Positions 21,201 to 26,833 of a DNA stretch of 36,086 nucleotides are shown here, one piece after another. A model generated the notes under the pieces. The model did no database searches, was not told where the DNA came from, and saw nothing but the letters and a program-made list of their open reading frames with translations. Source of the stretch: Baffinella frigidus (Eukaryota; Cryptophyceae; Cryptomonadales; Baffinellaceae); contig MU646601.1 of assembly GCA_026770585.1 (NCBI GenBank), positions 412,451-448,536 of the forward strand. Direction: 5' to 3'. A program made the translations under genes and the position numbers. The stretch's first letter is position 1. Each line of letters starts with the position of its first letter.

Positions 21201-23307
21201 GATGCGAGGTTGCCGGTGCCCTGAGGGGTCACTCAGCAGAAAACGTGCGTCGATTACGCATCGAAGCTAACACGTTCAGAAAGGCGCAGGAGAGGGGCCC
21301 CGGTCTCACCAAATTGGCGAGGTCGAATAGACTGAGAGAGAGCTAGCGGAGGAGGATATTGTACGGAAACTTCAGTTCGAGCCCTCCACGGAAGCTTCAA
21401 GTTTATGGTCCGGCGTCTTAGGTTGAATAAAAGTAGGAGGGGGGGCGGCGCACTTGTCGATGTCAATGTCGAAAAGTTGGTTCAGCCCCGTGACATACAG
21501 GTTGATCTGGTTCAGGGTTTAGGGTTTAGGGTTCAGGGTTTAGGGTTCAGGGTTTGGGGGTTAGGGTTTAGGGTTGGGGTTGAGGGTTGAGGGTTTAGGG
21601 TTCAGGGTTTAGGGTTCAGGGTTTGGGGGTTAGGGTTTAGGGTTTGGGGTTTAGGGTTTAGGGTTTAGGGTTGAGGGTTTAGGGTTTAGAGTTTAGGGTT
21701 TAGGGTTTAGGTTTTAGGGTTTGGGGTTTAGGGTTTGGGGTTTAGGGTTTAGGGTTTAGGGTTTCCACAGGCGAGGAGCGGGGGTGCTGGGCAAGGATTG
21801 GCGACCAGGCAGGATCCGCCGGCAAGCAACCACCAGCCCTCCCAGAAAGCTCGAATCACTCTATGTCCTTCGAGTGTATGGTACAATAAAGCTGTAGTAC
21901 ATCCGGATTGAGACGTCCGACAGGTAGTACAACGACCAAACCAATTTAGGATTTGAGCGTCCTGGGAGGGCTGGCCACTAGCCCTTGGAGGTGACTCAAA
22001 CAGTGCTCTGGAACAGAAATCCCAGAATTCGATTTTGTATCGAAAATAGGTCAAATGTTAACAGAGACCCCCGGATGTGGGGGGGGTCTGGCAAGGCAAA
22101 TCGAAAATGTTCCAGAGCACTATTTGAGCCACGACCAAGGGCTAGTGGGGTCCACTAGCCCTTGGAGGTGGCTCAAATAGTGCTCTGGGACATTTTTGAT
22201 TGACCTTGACATCGGGGTCAAAAGTGACCCCGATCCAAGGTAAAATCGAAGACCTCCCAGAGCACTATTTGAGCCACCTCCCAGGGCTGGTGGGGTGGAG
22301 CGCTTCCCCGCGCAGCGTGTGCATCCCTCGGGACCGCGAATCTGTGAGGGTAGGCCCTGCCGTCGTGAACGTCTAGACAGGGAGGAGCCTGGCTAGGCTG
22401 GCCGCGCTCCTCCGCAGTGCTGCCTCTCTGCAACTCTCTCTCTCTCTCTCTGGATCTCTCTCTCTCTCTCTCTCTCTCTGGATCTCTCTGCCTCTCTGAG
22501 CCAGGGGCTATTCCAGGTCATGAAAGTCAGCCCAGAGTAGTGATCCTGGACAGACAGGGCAGTGCTTGCTAAACGTGCACAGGCACGCCGAGAGTGCTCC
22601 TGGGCAGAGCAGGGCAAGCTTGCTCGAGCATGGGGCTGCACCAGGGCGCCGCACGCGAGGGCCCAGGCCATGGCGACGCTCAGCGCCGAGAGGTTGATGG
22701 CCGAGAGACCCGGTGCCGATGCCGCGAAGAGGTGCAACGACACGATCGAGAGGACCGACCCTGCGGTGCGGGAGTCATGCGGGAGTCATCATTCATGAGA
22801 TGATTAGGTAGGCAGAGTGGAGTTTCGCGGGATGGCATGCCGCCAGACGAGCATGCAGGAGGGGATTCGAACGCCACCGTGGCTGGCGAGGGGCATGGGG
22901 AGCGGACCGATGATGGTGTGCGGGCGCGAGAACTCCCAGAGCACCAGCAGGAAGTTTTTCTTGGGCTGGATCGCAACCTCTCCTCCCCCCTCAGCTCCCA
23001 CAGACCCGGATCCCTCGATCAATTCCGCCCCGCCCGCCGTCATCCGTGCAGGTGTGATCCGCGTACCCCGAAACTGCGCCGCCGCCCACCCAGTCCCGCT
23101 CTCCCCACGCCGCAGCATCGCTGCCCTCGGCACCGCGCCCCGCCGCAGACTAGGGGGATGTTGTACAAATCCTGCACGCTCGTGGCCGCTCACAGCAGCG
23201 AACCCGAGGCCCATCGCCGACCCAGGCACGAACCCCGCGACCATTTGCAGCGCGGAGAGTAATGCAGGGCCGAGCAGCAGGCCCAGGACGGCCGGAGAGC
23301 GTGCCAT
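9924..23307 (-). CDS. Homogentisate prenyltransferase (tocopherol/plastoquinone pathway), 15 exons, 433 aa
   Basis: UbiA-type membrane prenyltransferase joining homogentisate to a prenyl chain in the plastid. Exons: 23307-22908, 22760-22642, 21506-21454, 20152-20062, one 33 nt exon (17530-17498 or a copy), 16314-16230, 15321-15263, 15030-14983, 14901-14845, 14417-14334, 14101-14048, 13980-13952, 12761-12708, 11194-11140, 10004-9924. All phases match and the sum is 1302 nt. Hallmarks: FSRPHTIIG (126-134), first Asp motif NQLFDIDID (182-190), VNKPYLPIPAG (192-202), GTAYSAPPVRLKRFP (235-249), second Asp motif KDVPDVKGD (303-311), AYYMGLWKIFYASYILLP (410-427). The match is to the HPT/HST family known from cyanobacteria and plants; which prenyl donor is used cannot be told. 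Residues 1-25 form a signal-like hydrophobic stretch before G-FVP, then a Ser/Arg/Ala-rich transit-like region to about 115. The 29 nt exon 13980-13952 and the choice of 33 nt exon are the weakest points. Confidence 0.9.
10038..10147. mobile_element. Hairpin element, family A copy 3
   Basis: Ends TACAGGGGTACCTCGCTCAT / ATGAGCGAGGTACCCCTGTA form a perfect 20 bp inverted repeat. It begins 34 bp outside the acceptor side of prenyltransferase exon 15 (10004). Confidence 0.9.
10196..10398. mobile_element. Hairpin element, family C
   Basis: Starts near CATAGCGGGCTACGACGGGG and ends AGTCCGCTGCGTGGC. The inside has a repeated ATCCACCGACTTTCCGTT block and the core GGAACCCCCCTCTGTCCCTA, TTGCCTACCGTAGGG. 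It lies in the last intron of the prenyltransferase. Confidence 0.7.
10653..10791. mobile_element. AT-rich hairpin inserted into a dispersed repeat
   Basis: Inverted arms TTTCAAAGGGAAACGATTTT and AAAACCGTTTTCCTATGAG enclose AAATTACCACACGAATG. The flanks (GGCGCCGAGGAGGA and CAGGGCTGGCTGATGCG) are contiguous, in inverse orientation, at about 27885-27920. That gives an empty-site comparison showing a clean insertion. Confidence 0.75.
10791..11007. repeat. Dispersed repeat, inverted copy of 27540-27905
   Basis: CAGGGCTGGCTGATGCGCTG... through TTTTTGCGCCGCAGGCTCCC matches the reverse complement of 27540-27905. It contains a palindrome CCCACTCGAGTGGGAGCGG near 10878-10915. It ends in a poly-G run that leads into the assembly gap. 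Confidence 0.8.
11008..11060. other. Assembly gap (53 N)
   Basis: A run of N after a long poly-G, within the prenyltransferase intron between exons 14 and 15. The sequence after it resumes inside a family B hairpin element, so the gap probably hides a repeat rather than an exon. The exons on both sides join in phase. Confidence 0.95.
11208..11445. repeat. TTTAGGG/CCCTAAA arrays next to prenyltransferase exon 14
   Basis: Long TTTAGGG array at 11208-11365, then a CCCTAAA-type stretch at 11400-11445 in the opposite sense. The array begins 13 bp from the exon 14 acceptor (exon starts at 11194 on the minus strand), so telomere-like sequence forms the end of this intron. Confidence 0.9.
11500..11622. 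mobile_element. Hairpin element, family A copy 4
   Basis: Ends TGCATGGGGTACCTCGCTCA / ATGAGCGAGTTACCCCTGTA with CCCTACAGTAGG and CCTACGGTGG cores. Confidence 0.85.
11873..12070. mobile_element. Hairpin element, 198 bp
   Basis: Inverted arms TAGAGCGGTTTTCTCATCTG / CAGATGCGAAAACCGCTCTA and AACAAGGGCTCCAATTCCGG / CCGGAATTGGAGCCCTTGTT. It lies in prenyltransferase intron 13 (between exons 13 and 14). No coding content. Confidence 0.9.
12079..12448. mobile_element. Large nested hairpin, family I copy 2
   Basis: Outer arms CGGGATTTCATCCCGCCAGG / TTGGTGGGATGCGATTCC enclose nested arms GAGCTGGTCTCTCATGAG / CTCATGAGAGACCAGCTC and AACTCGTACGAAATTTACCA / TGGTAAATTTCGTACGAGTT. The whole 370 bp can fold into one long stem. 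It looks like one element inserted inside another. Confidence 0.85.
12467..12662. mobile_element. Family C element flanked by about 38 bp direct repeats
   Basis: The family C element (about 12517-12617) lies between two copies of GCGATTTGATGGGTATCCAG... / GCGATGTGTTGGGTATCCAG..., both running on to AGTAAATTTGACCAGGAGCAG (about 12468-12506 and 12620-12659). This is another case of an element bracketed by an unusually long direct duplication, here in intron sequence. Confidence 0.75.
12810..13190. mobile_element. Compound hairpin region in prenyltransferase intron 12
   Basis: Inverted arms near 12812-12960 (CAAAAGTCAACTTGCC, GAATCTGGGGTCAACGAACC, GCCCGCCGTGTGGC) and near 12945-13140 (ACCAACCCTCACGGGG / CCGTGAGGGTTGGTGG). 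I see no exon in it. Confidence 0.55.
13234..13372. mobile_element. Hairpin element, family D
   Basis: Ends CTAGCTCTGTCTCAGTTCAA / TTTAACTGAGACAGAGCTAG, with inner GGGCTCATCATTT / AAAATGATGAGCCC. Perfect TIRs. Just upstream (13207-13232) is a diverged piece resembling the one at 13455-13495. Confidence 0.85.
13400..13570. repeat. Telomere-like arrays around an exon-like piece
   Basis: TTTAGGG motifs at about 13430-13455 and 13493-13568. Between them the minus strand reads RPAIGAASHVVG (13455-13495), like a diverged copy of the prenyltransferase exon at 13980-13952. Its donor phase does not fit exon 13, so I treat it as an echo. Confidence 0.6.
13690..14100. repeat. About 115 bp direct duplication spanning prenyltransferase exons 11-12, with CT microsatellite
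   Basis: 13700-13832 and 13970-14090 are diverged copies of one block (GGGCCTCACAACCTGC..., GGGAAAAAACGAAACGG, GACCCGCAGCGCCAGCGG, CCCCTCGCTCCACACACCCC). The right copy contains exons 11 (14101-14048) and 12 (13980-13952). The left copy is degenerate (VVRPPPT instead of VGRPVHV). A (CT)n tract at about 13830-13895 lies between. Confidence 0.75.
14102..14333. repeat. TTTAGGG/AGGGT tandem array filling prenyltransferase intron 10
   Basis: The 232 bp intron between exon 10 (ends 14334) and exon 11 (starts 14101) is almost wholly telomere-like: GGTTTGGGGTTTAGGG units, then about 25 AGGGT units. The array meets both splice sites: the minus-strand intron begins GTTCCACTACCCTACC, and its acceptor is AAACCAG. 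Confidence 0.9.
14410..14760. mobile_element. Hairpin elements in prenyltransferase intron 9
   Basis: 14574-14745 forms a strong hairpin (GGGGTAGTTAGGCATACGGC and its inverse, with GGCCTAGGACCTCCTACCGT / ACGGTAGGAGGTCCTAGGC). 14445-14520 has repeated TAAGGGTGGACGCCCTA / TAAGGGTGGACACCCTA. Non-coding. Confidence 0.75.
14908..15250. repeat. TTTAGGG arrays filling prenyltransferase introns 7 and 8
   Basis: Degenerate TTTAGGG repeats occupy nearly all of 14908-14980 (intron 8) and 15035-15250 (intron 7). They flank the 48 nt exon 8 (15030-14983, FPLRSCLAATYFALFG) on both sides. Confidence 0.9.
15340..15900. repeat. Telomere-like and CATAAAGCATAAAACATGAAG minisatellite, with exon 6 echo
   Basis: TTTAGGG-like motifs at 15340-15460, CCCCAAA motifs at 15575-15660, then a minisatellite of CATAAAGCATAAAACATGAAG units at 15680-15880. 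A diverged copy of the prenyltransferase exon 6 donor end (GGTACCGCGAACGACGATGA, 15796-15821) is embedded in it. Confidence 0.8.
15987..16229. mobile_element. Hairpin element whose terminus is the splice donor of prenyltransferase exon 6
   Basis: Inverted ends GTATTGTACTTTTCGGGTCA (from 15987) and TGACCCGAAAAGTACAATAC (to 16229), with further pairing of TCGGGTCGGGGTGTCGGG / CTTCCCGACCCCGACCCC. Read on the minus strand the element begins exactly after exon 6 (16230), so its first two bases are the intron's GT. A second small hairpin (ACACGGTGG / CCACCGTGTGG, 15887-15982) is adjacent. Confidence 0.85.
16325..16430. repeat. CAGCACGTCAGCATGT minisatellite
   Basis: About 8-10 units of GTCAGCAYGTCAGCA lie immediately upstream (on the minus strand) of the prenyltransferase exon 6 acceptor. 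The unit shares GTCAGCA with the 35.0-35.8 kb region. Confidence 0.8.
16780..17720 (-). other. Six copies of the 33 nt prenyltransferase exon 5
   Basis: Minus-strand exon LPLLATTIGSA is intact at 17699-17667, 17530-17498 and 17347-17315. Each is preceded by GAAG and followed by GT (GTGCGC, GTATGC, GTATGC). Diverged copies lie at about 17165-17125, 16990-16945 (LALLASTLAS) and 16830-16785 (LPLLTTTLAT). A repeat (ACAAATCTGAGATATAATCT) recurs at 16860-16885 and 17580-17605. All three intact copies join exon 4 (phase 0) and exon 6 (phase 0). If only one is spliced in, the others are decoys. Confidence 0.8.
17735..17885. repeat. TTTAGGG telomere-like array
   Basis: Degenerate GGGGTTAGGGTTTAGGG units in the large prenyltransferase intron 4. 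No exon recognised in 17720-18160. Confidence 0.9.
18150..18290. repeat. TTGAGGG/TTTAGGG array
   Basis: About ten GGGTTGAGGGTTGAG units, then TTATGG variants. Still in prenyltransferase intron 4. Confidence 0.85.
18330..18890. mobile_element. Cluster of hairpin elements in prenyltransferase intron 4
   Basis: 18335-18480 (ACCACGCCAG...CTGGCGTGGT arms with CAATTCCCC), 18480-18665 and 18655-18790 (ACTTAAGGCC / TTAAGTC motifs) show inverted-repeat structure. A CCCTAAA/TTTAGGG pair at 18855-18885 forms its own palindrome. No coding exon found. Confidence 0.5.
18932..19092. mobile_element. Hairpin element, family C
   Basis: CACACAGCGGGCTGCGAGGG... to ...AAGTCCGCTGTGTGG, with core AGGAACCCCCCTATGTCCCT. 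The ends are inverted repeats of each other. Confidence 0.8.
19160..20061 (-). other. Tandem degenerate copies of the donor half of prenyltransferase exon 4
   Basis: At least five diverged copies of ACCGTGCCGAGGACCAAGGC (the reverse complement of the LAALVLGT end of exon 4) occur near 19265, 19350, 19570, 19625, 19700 and 19875. They are separated by ACCAAACGAAACATGG spacers. On the minus strand they read VWVTVLDALVLG and the like. All lie in the intron just downstream of intact exon 4 (20152-20062). Confidence 0.75.
19406..19550. mobile_element. Hairpin element, family G copy 2
   Basis: Inverted ends TCATCTCGGAAGACAACTGA / TCAGTTATCTTTCGAGATGA, inserted among the exon 4 echo repeats. About 145 bp, close to the copy at 6492-6637. 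Confidence 0.85.
20336..20575. mobile_element. Family E copy 2 inserted in an acceptor-side echo of exon 4
   Basis: The 160 bp hairpin (20396-20555, ends GATCTCATCC / GGATGAGATC) splits a degenerate copy of exon 4. To its left the minus strand reads HLPIPTGHLSEVA (20343-20393), and to its right is a match to the sequence upstream of exon 4 (GAGGCTTCAAT). The element is almost identical to 886-1043. Confidence 0.85.
20826..20987. mobile_element. Hairpin element, family D
   Basis: Ends CTAGCTCTACACCACTTCAA / TTGAACTGGGAGAGAGCTAG, inner arms GAAATTTCACAGGTGAATTT / AAATTCACCTGTGAAATTTC. Strong perfect foldback in prenyltransferase intron 3. Confidence 0.85.
21044..21346. mobile_element. Family D element interrupted by an exon 4 acceptor echo
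   Basis: Left arm CCTAGCTCTGCCTCAGTT at 21043 and right arm ACTGAGAGAGAGCTAG to 21346. Between them, 21175-21235 is another copy of the exon 4 start: the minus strand reads RIRVNTPYLPIP, with ACA for the AAG of the intact exon. Confidence 0.7.
21507..21775. repeat. TTTAGGG array at prenyltransferase exon 3
   Basis: About 265 bp of TTTAGGG-type units. The exon 3 acceptor (AACCCTGAACCAG|ATC, exon starting 21506 on the minus strand) lies at its very edge, so the CAG is embedded in repeat sequence. Confidence 0.9.
21970..22296. mobile_element. Two tandem hairpin elements of one family
   Basis: 21971-22149 and 22150-22296 both begin CCACTAGCCCTTGGAGGTG and end with GAGCACTATTTGAGCCAC... then AGGGCTAGTGGGG or AGGGCTGGTGGGG. 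They lie in prenyltransferase intron 2. A partial relative is at 28391-28475. Confidence 0.85.
22430..22500. repeat. CT microsatellite
   Basis: (CT)n with GGATCTCTCT units, in the intron after prenyltransferase exon 2. Confidence 0.9.
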
Positions 23308-23309
23308 CT

Positions 23310-24680
23310 CCTCAAGACCGTGACCAGACGGATATCCGGAATTGGAGCCATTGAGGCTAAAATGTCAATGGCTCCAATTCCTAGTTTGTGCACCTAAAGG
23401 ATGCTTTCTCTGCAGTCCTTTCTACGGAAGGGCGTGGCGTTGGGCTATGTTGGGAGCATTTAAAACCTAAAGGACCTAAAGGACCTAAAGGACCTGTGCA
23501 CCTAAAGGACCTAAAGGACCTCGGGTTATGGGCGTTAGAGCCCCTACGTCTCGTCCTACTTCTCCATGTGGCGTGCAGCGGTGGTTATGGGCGTTAAAGC
23601 CCCTACGTCTCGTCCTACTTCTCCATGTGGCGTGCAGCGGTCGTGTTTGTCATCTTGTTAAACCTCGCTTTCCCCCCCTAAAAAAGGTCCCCACCTTTAG
23701 AAAGGACCTAAAGGAAGCTCCGCCGTTCCAGCGTGGAAAATCCTGGGCGAAATACGAGCTTGTCAGGCTCGCCGAGCTGAACAAATTTGGTGAACGCGCC
23801 TTAATGGTCCGAGCAAACCCTGATTATTAAGCCCTGGAAAACCAGACGTTGTCGACAAGGTTTCAGACGTTGTCGACAAGGATTGTTTAAAAAAACGTTG
23901 AATCCCGACGGGAACTATCTGTTATTTTCCGAAAAGCAAACACTATCATTTCTCTCCCGAAAAGCGGACAACGGAGAGGGCCATTTTAGCCGGAGAAGGC
24001 TAAAAGTAAGGCTAAAAGCCGGAGAAGGCTAAAACTAAAAGCAAAGGGGGAAGGAAACGGAGGCCCCATAAGAAGGGCGTGCAGGCGAACCGCTTCAGTG
24101 CGAAAAACAGGCGTTTGAACGAAATTCTTTGCAGGCGTCCTCTTTTAGTTTTCTAAAACGGCCCCCACATCGCTTACCCTTCCGGAGAATGCAGCTAGCT
24201 TATGGACGGGCACCAAAAAACTCACCAACAGTTCCAGGAAAGACAGGATTGCCGAGCGTCGTGGGGAGGCCGCGCCAGGGCACAGGTTCCTTTTTCACAC
24301 AAACTCGTTCGCGCTAAAAGTGTTTAGATGGCTTATCGTGGTACAGAGTTTCAAGACTCCGCCAGCAAACAGCTCCAATTCCCAACACTTTTGGCATGTT
24401 TCTCGAGGATAATCAACTTTACTTCTAGATCGTGTAGTAAAATAAAAAACCTTCAAATATCGACTTCTGACCTGGCGTGGGAAGGGGCAGCGAGAGCAGC
24501 CAGAGCAATGTGAGCCTCGGTCGGACAGATGACGAGCCTCGGTGATTGACTACTGAAGGTATTTTTGATCGAGGACGAAGAAGCGGGGCGAGCGTTTTTA
24601 CTTTGTTTGTCAAACATTGAAACCGACGAGGAGTCCGTTCTCCCTTTTGGTCTCAAATGTTAAAAACAAAAAGGCGAGAA
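23310..24680. repeat. Non-coding region with short tandem repeats upstream of the prenyltransferase
   Basis: A hairpin AATTGGAGCCATTGA / TCAATGGCTCCAATT at 23340-23383, GGACCTAAA tandem units at 23455-23525, and a 57 bp direct duplication (TTATGGGCGTTAGAGCCCC..., 23526-23582 and 23583-23640). GACGTTGTCGACAAGG is duplicated at 23845-23882, and AAAGGCTAAA-type units lie near 23990-24040. Any promoter of the minus-strand prenyltransferase should lie here; I see no defined element. Confidence 0.6.
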
Positions 24681-24689
24681 GTGTCAGAT

Positions 24690-25720
24690 TGCGCGCACCT
24701 TGTGGGCGAGGTGCTACCATAGAGCCTGGGGCCAACATCGAGAAACCCGAAACCCTGAACCCTAAACCCTAAACCCAAAACCCGCAACCCCTGAACCCTA
24801 AACACCAAACACTGAACACTCAACACTAAGCACTCACCCCCAAAACCCTGAACCCAAACCCCCAAACCCTAAAGCATAAAACATGAACCTTAAAATCTAA
24901 ACCCTAAACCCTAACCCAAAACACTAAACCCTGAACCCTGAACCCTAAACCCTAAACTCTGAAACCTAAACCCTAAACCCTAAACCCTGAATCCTAAACC
25001 CCGGGCCCCAAACTTGAACCCCTAAACCATAGAGCCTGGGGCCAACATCGAGAAACCCGAAACCCTGAACCCTAAACCCTAAACCCAAAACCCGAAACCC
25101 CTGAACCCTAAACACCAAACACTGAACACTCAACACTAAGCACTCACCCCCAAAACCCTGAACCCAAACCCCCAAACCCTAAAGCATAAAACATGAACCT
25201 TAAAATCTAAACCCTAAACCCTAACCCAAAACACTAAACCCTGAACCCTGAACCCTAAACCCTAAACTCTGAAACCTAAACCCTAAACCCTAAACCCTGA
25301 ATCCTAAACCCCGGGCCCCAAACTTGAACCCCTAAACGTTAAACCCTTAACACTCAACGCTGCACACTAACCATTCAACCCTAAACCCTAAACCCCAAAA
25401 CCTAAACCCCACACCCTAAACCCCAAACCCTAAACCCTAAACCCCATAAACCCTGAACCTTACAGCCTACATCCCACACCCTAAATCCTAAACCCTAGAC
25501 TCAAAACCCCAAACCCCAAACCCCAAACCCCAAACCCCAAACCCCGAACCCCAAACCCCAAACCCCAAACCCCAAACCCTAACCCTAAAACCCTAGACCT
25601 TAAACCCTACCCCTTACACTCTGAACCCTCAACCCTCAACCCTAAACCCTGCACCCTACACCCAAACCCCTAAATCCCAACCCCTCAACCCTACACCCTA
25701 CACCCCCGACCCTGACACCA
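24690..25720. repeat. CCCTAAA array with a 310 bp tandem duplication
   Basis: The block starting CCATAGAGCCTGGGGCCAAC at 24717 recurs at 25027 almost base for base (310 bp period). Degenerate CCCTAAA/CCCCAAA repeats follow to 25720. It is an interstitial array between the prenyltransferase and the TPR gene; no gene is seen in it. Confidence 0.9.
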
Positions 25721-25773
25721 AGCTGTACAGGGATAACTCGTCCATAGTCATCAAGGACGCCTTTTTAAGCTTT

Positions 25774-25893
25774 CCAGGGCTACCTCGCTCAAAAGAAACT
25801 GTGCCCCACCTAGGACCACCCTGGGGCCCTAGGCATAGTCCTACTGCAGGGTCCTAGGAGGCGGCGGTTTCTTATGAGCGAGGCACCCCTGCA
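25774..25893. mobile_element. Hairpin element, family A copy 5
   Basis: Ends CCAGGGCTACCTCGCTCAAA / TATGAGCGAGGCACCCCTGC, diverged from the other copies, with CCTACTGCAGGGTCCTAGG in the core. Confidence 0.85.
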
Positions 25894-26144
25894 GGGCTCA
25901 CAGTGTTTGCGCATCAGAGGCGGAGGCTAGCTTTGGTGGTGACGCAAAAGGGTAGGAGGTGGAGTTAGAATCCATCCGGAAAATGCTCGTATGAGCGGCT
26001 GACACGGGGTACAGAAAGTGGCACAATGCGTAGCATGTGCGGCACTGACGCTGATTTTTTGGCAATGAATTACCAATCTCTAACGCAAAAGGAGGAGGCG
26101 CAAGGCCAAAGGCCCACGCCCCCGGGGGTTGATAAGAACAAAGT

Positions 26145-26606
26145 GTGTTTGAGTTGTGGCTGCTCCCAAATTTAGGAACGTGTCACCGACTGTTTCCCCA
26201 GGAACTTCTTGGCTCAAAATTTGGATCACAACAGCGTGGGCCTCGGTGGACCACGTCCTCGAGTCCGAGGGCGAGATCTCTTGTGAGCCTCGGTCGGACA
26301 GGTGATGAGCCTCGATGGTTGACTGATGAAAGTAACTTAGATCTCGCTCGTGGTTCTCCTCCCAAGCGGGGTCTCATCTCTGAGTGCGAGAATCCTGAAC
26401 AGTCAAATGAGGGCGAGGTGACCATTGACGCCGAATCGGGATCTGCGAGTGAGGGGGACGAGGGGGATGGGGGGCGTGCGGGGGTAGGGGGGGGCAGAAA
26501 GCAGGAAGCAGAGAGGGCAGTGAGGACGAGAAGTCCATGTAAGAAACGGACCGACCGTTTCCCCTGCCTTTTTTACATTTTAAGAACATGCCACCGACCG
26601 TTCTGA
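26145..26606 (+). CDS. Doubtful 153-codon open frame, possible decayed element
   Basis: Plus-strand frame MFELWLLPNLGTCHRLFPQE..., acidic in the middle (GSASEGDEGDGG). I recognise no domain. Part of it (VSLGRTGDEPRWLTDE) has a diverged, stop-containing copy at about 24505-24560, and its ends share a CRTCACCGACYGTTTCCC-like motif (26180 and 26545). This suggests a repeat or remnant rather than a host gene. Confidence 0.2.
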   Translation: MFELWLLPNLGTCHRLFPQELLGSKFGSQQRGPRWTTSSSPRARSLVSLGRTGDEPRWLTDESNLDLARGSPPKRGLISECENPEQSNEGEVTIDAESGSASEGDEGDGGRAGVGGGRKQEAERAVRTRSPCKKRTDRFPCLFYILRTCHRPF

Positions 26607-26702
26607 GATTACACGCACCTCATGAGTGAGGTACCCCTACAGGCGTAGTTGTGTGAGACCCCGTCACACAACTGCCCTGCGCGAAACCCCGCGCGAAACC
26701 CC

Positions 26703-26828
26703 TACAGGGGTACCTTGCTCATAAGAAACTGCCCCACCCCCTAGCTAGGACCACCCTAGGGCCCTAGGCATAGGCCTACGGTAGGGTCCTAGGGGGGGGG
26801 CGGTTTCTTATGAGCGAGGTACCCCTGT
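26703..26828. mobile_element. Hairpin element, family A copy 6
   Basis: Ends TACAGGGGTACCTTGCTCAT / ATGAGCGAGGTACCCCTGTA. It ends 5 bp from the stop codon of the MYND/TPR gene (26834). A half copy (GAGTGAGGTACCCCTACAGG) is at 26621-26642. Confidence 0.9.
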
Positions 26829-26833
26829 ACGGC

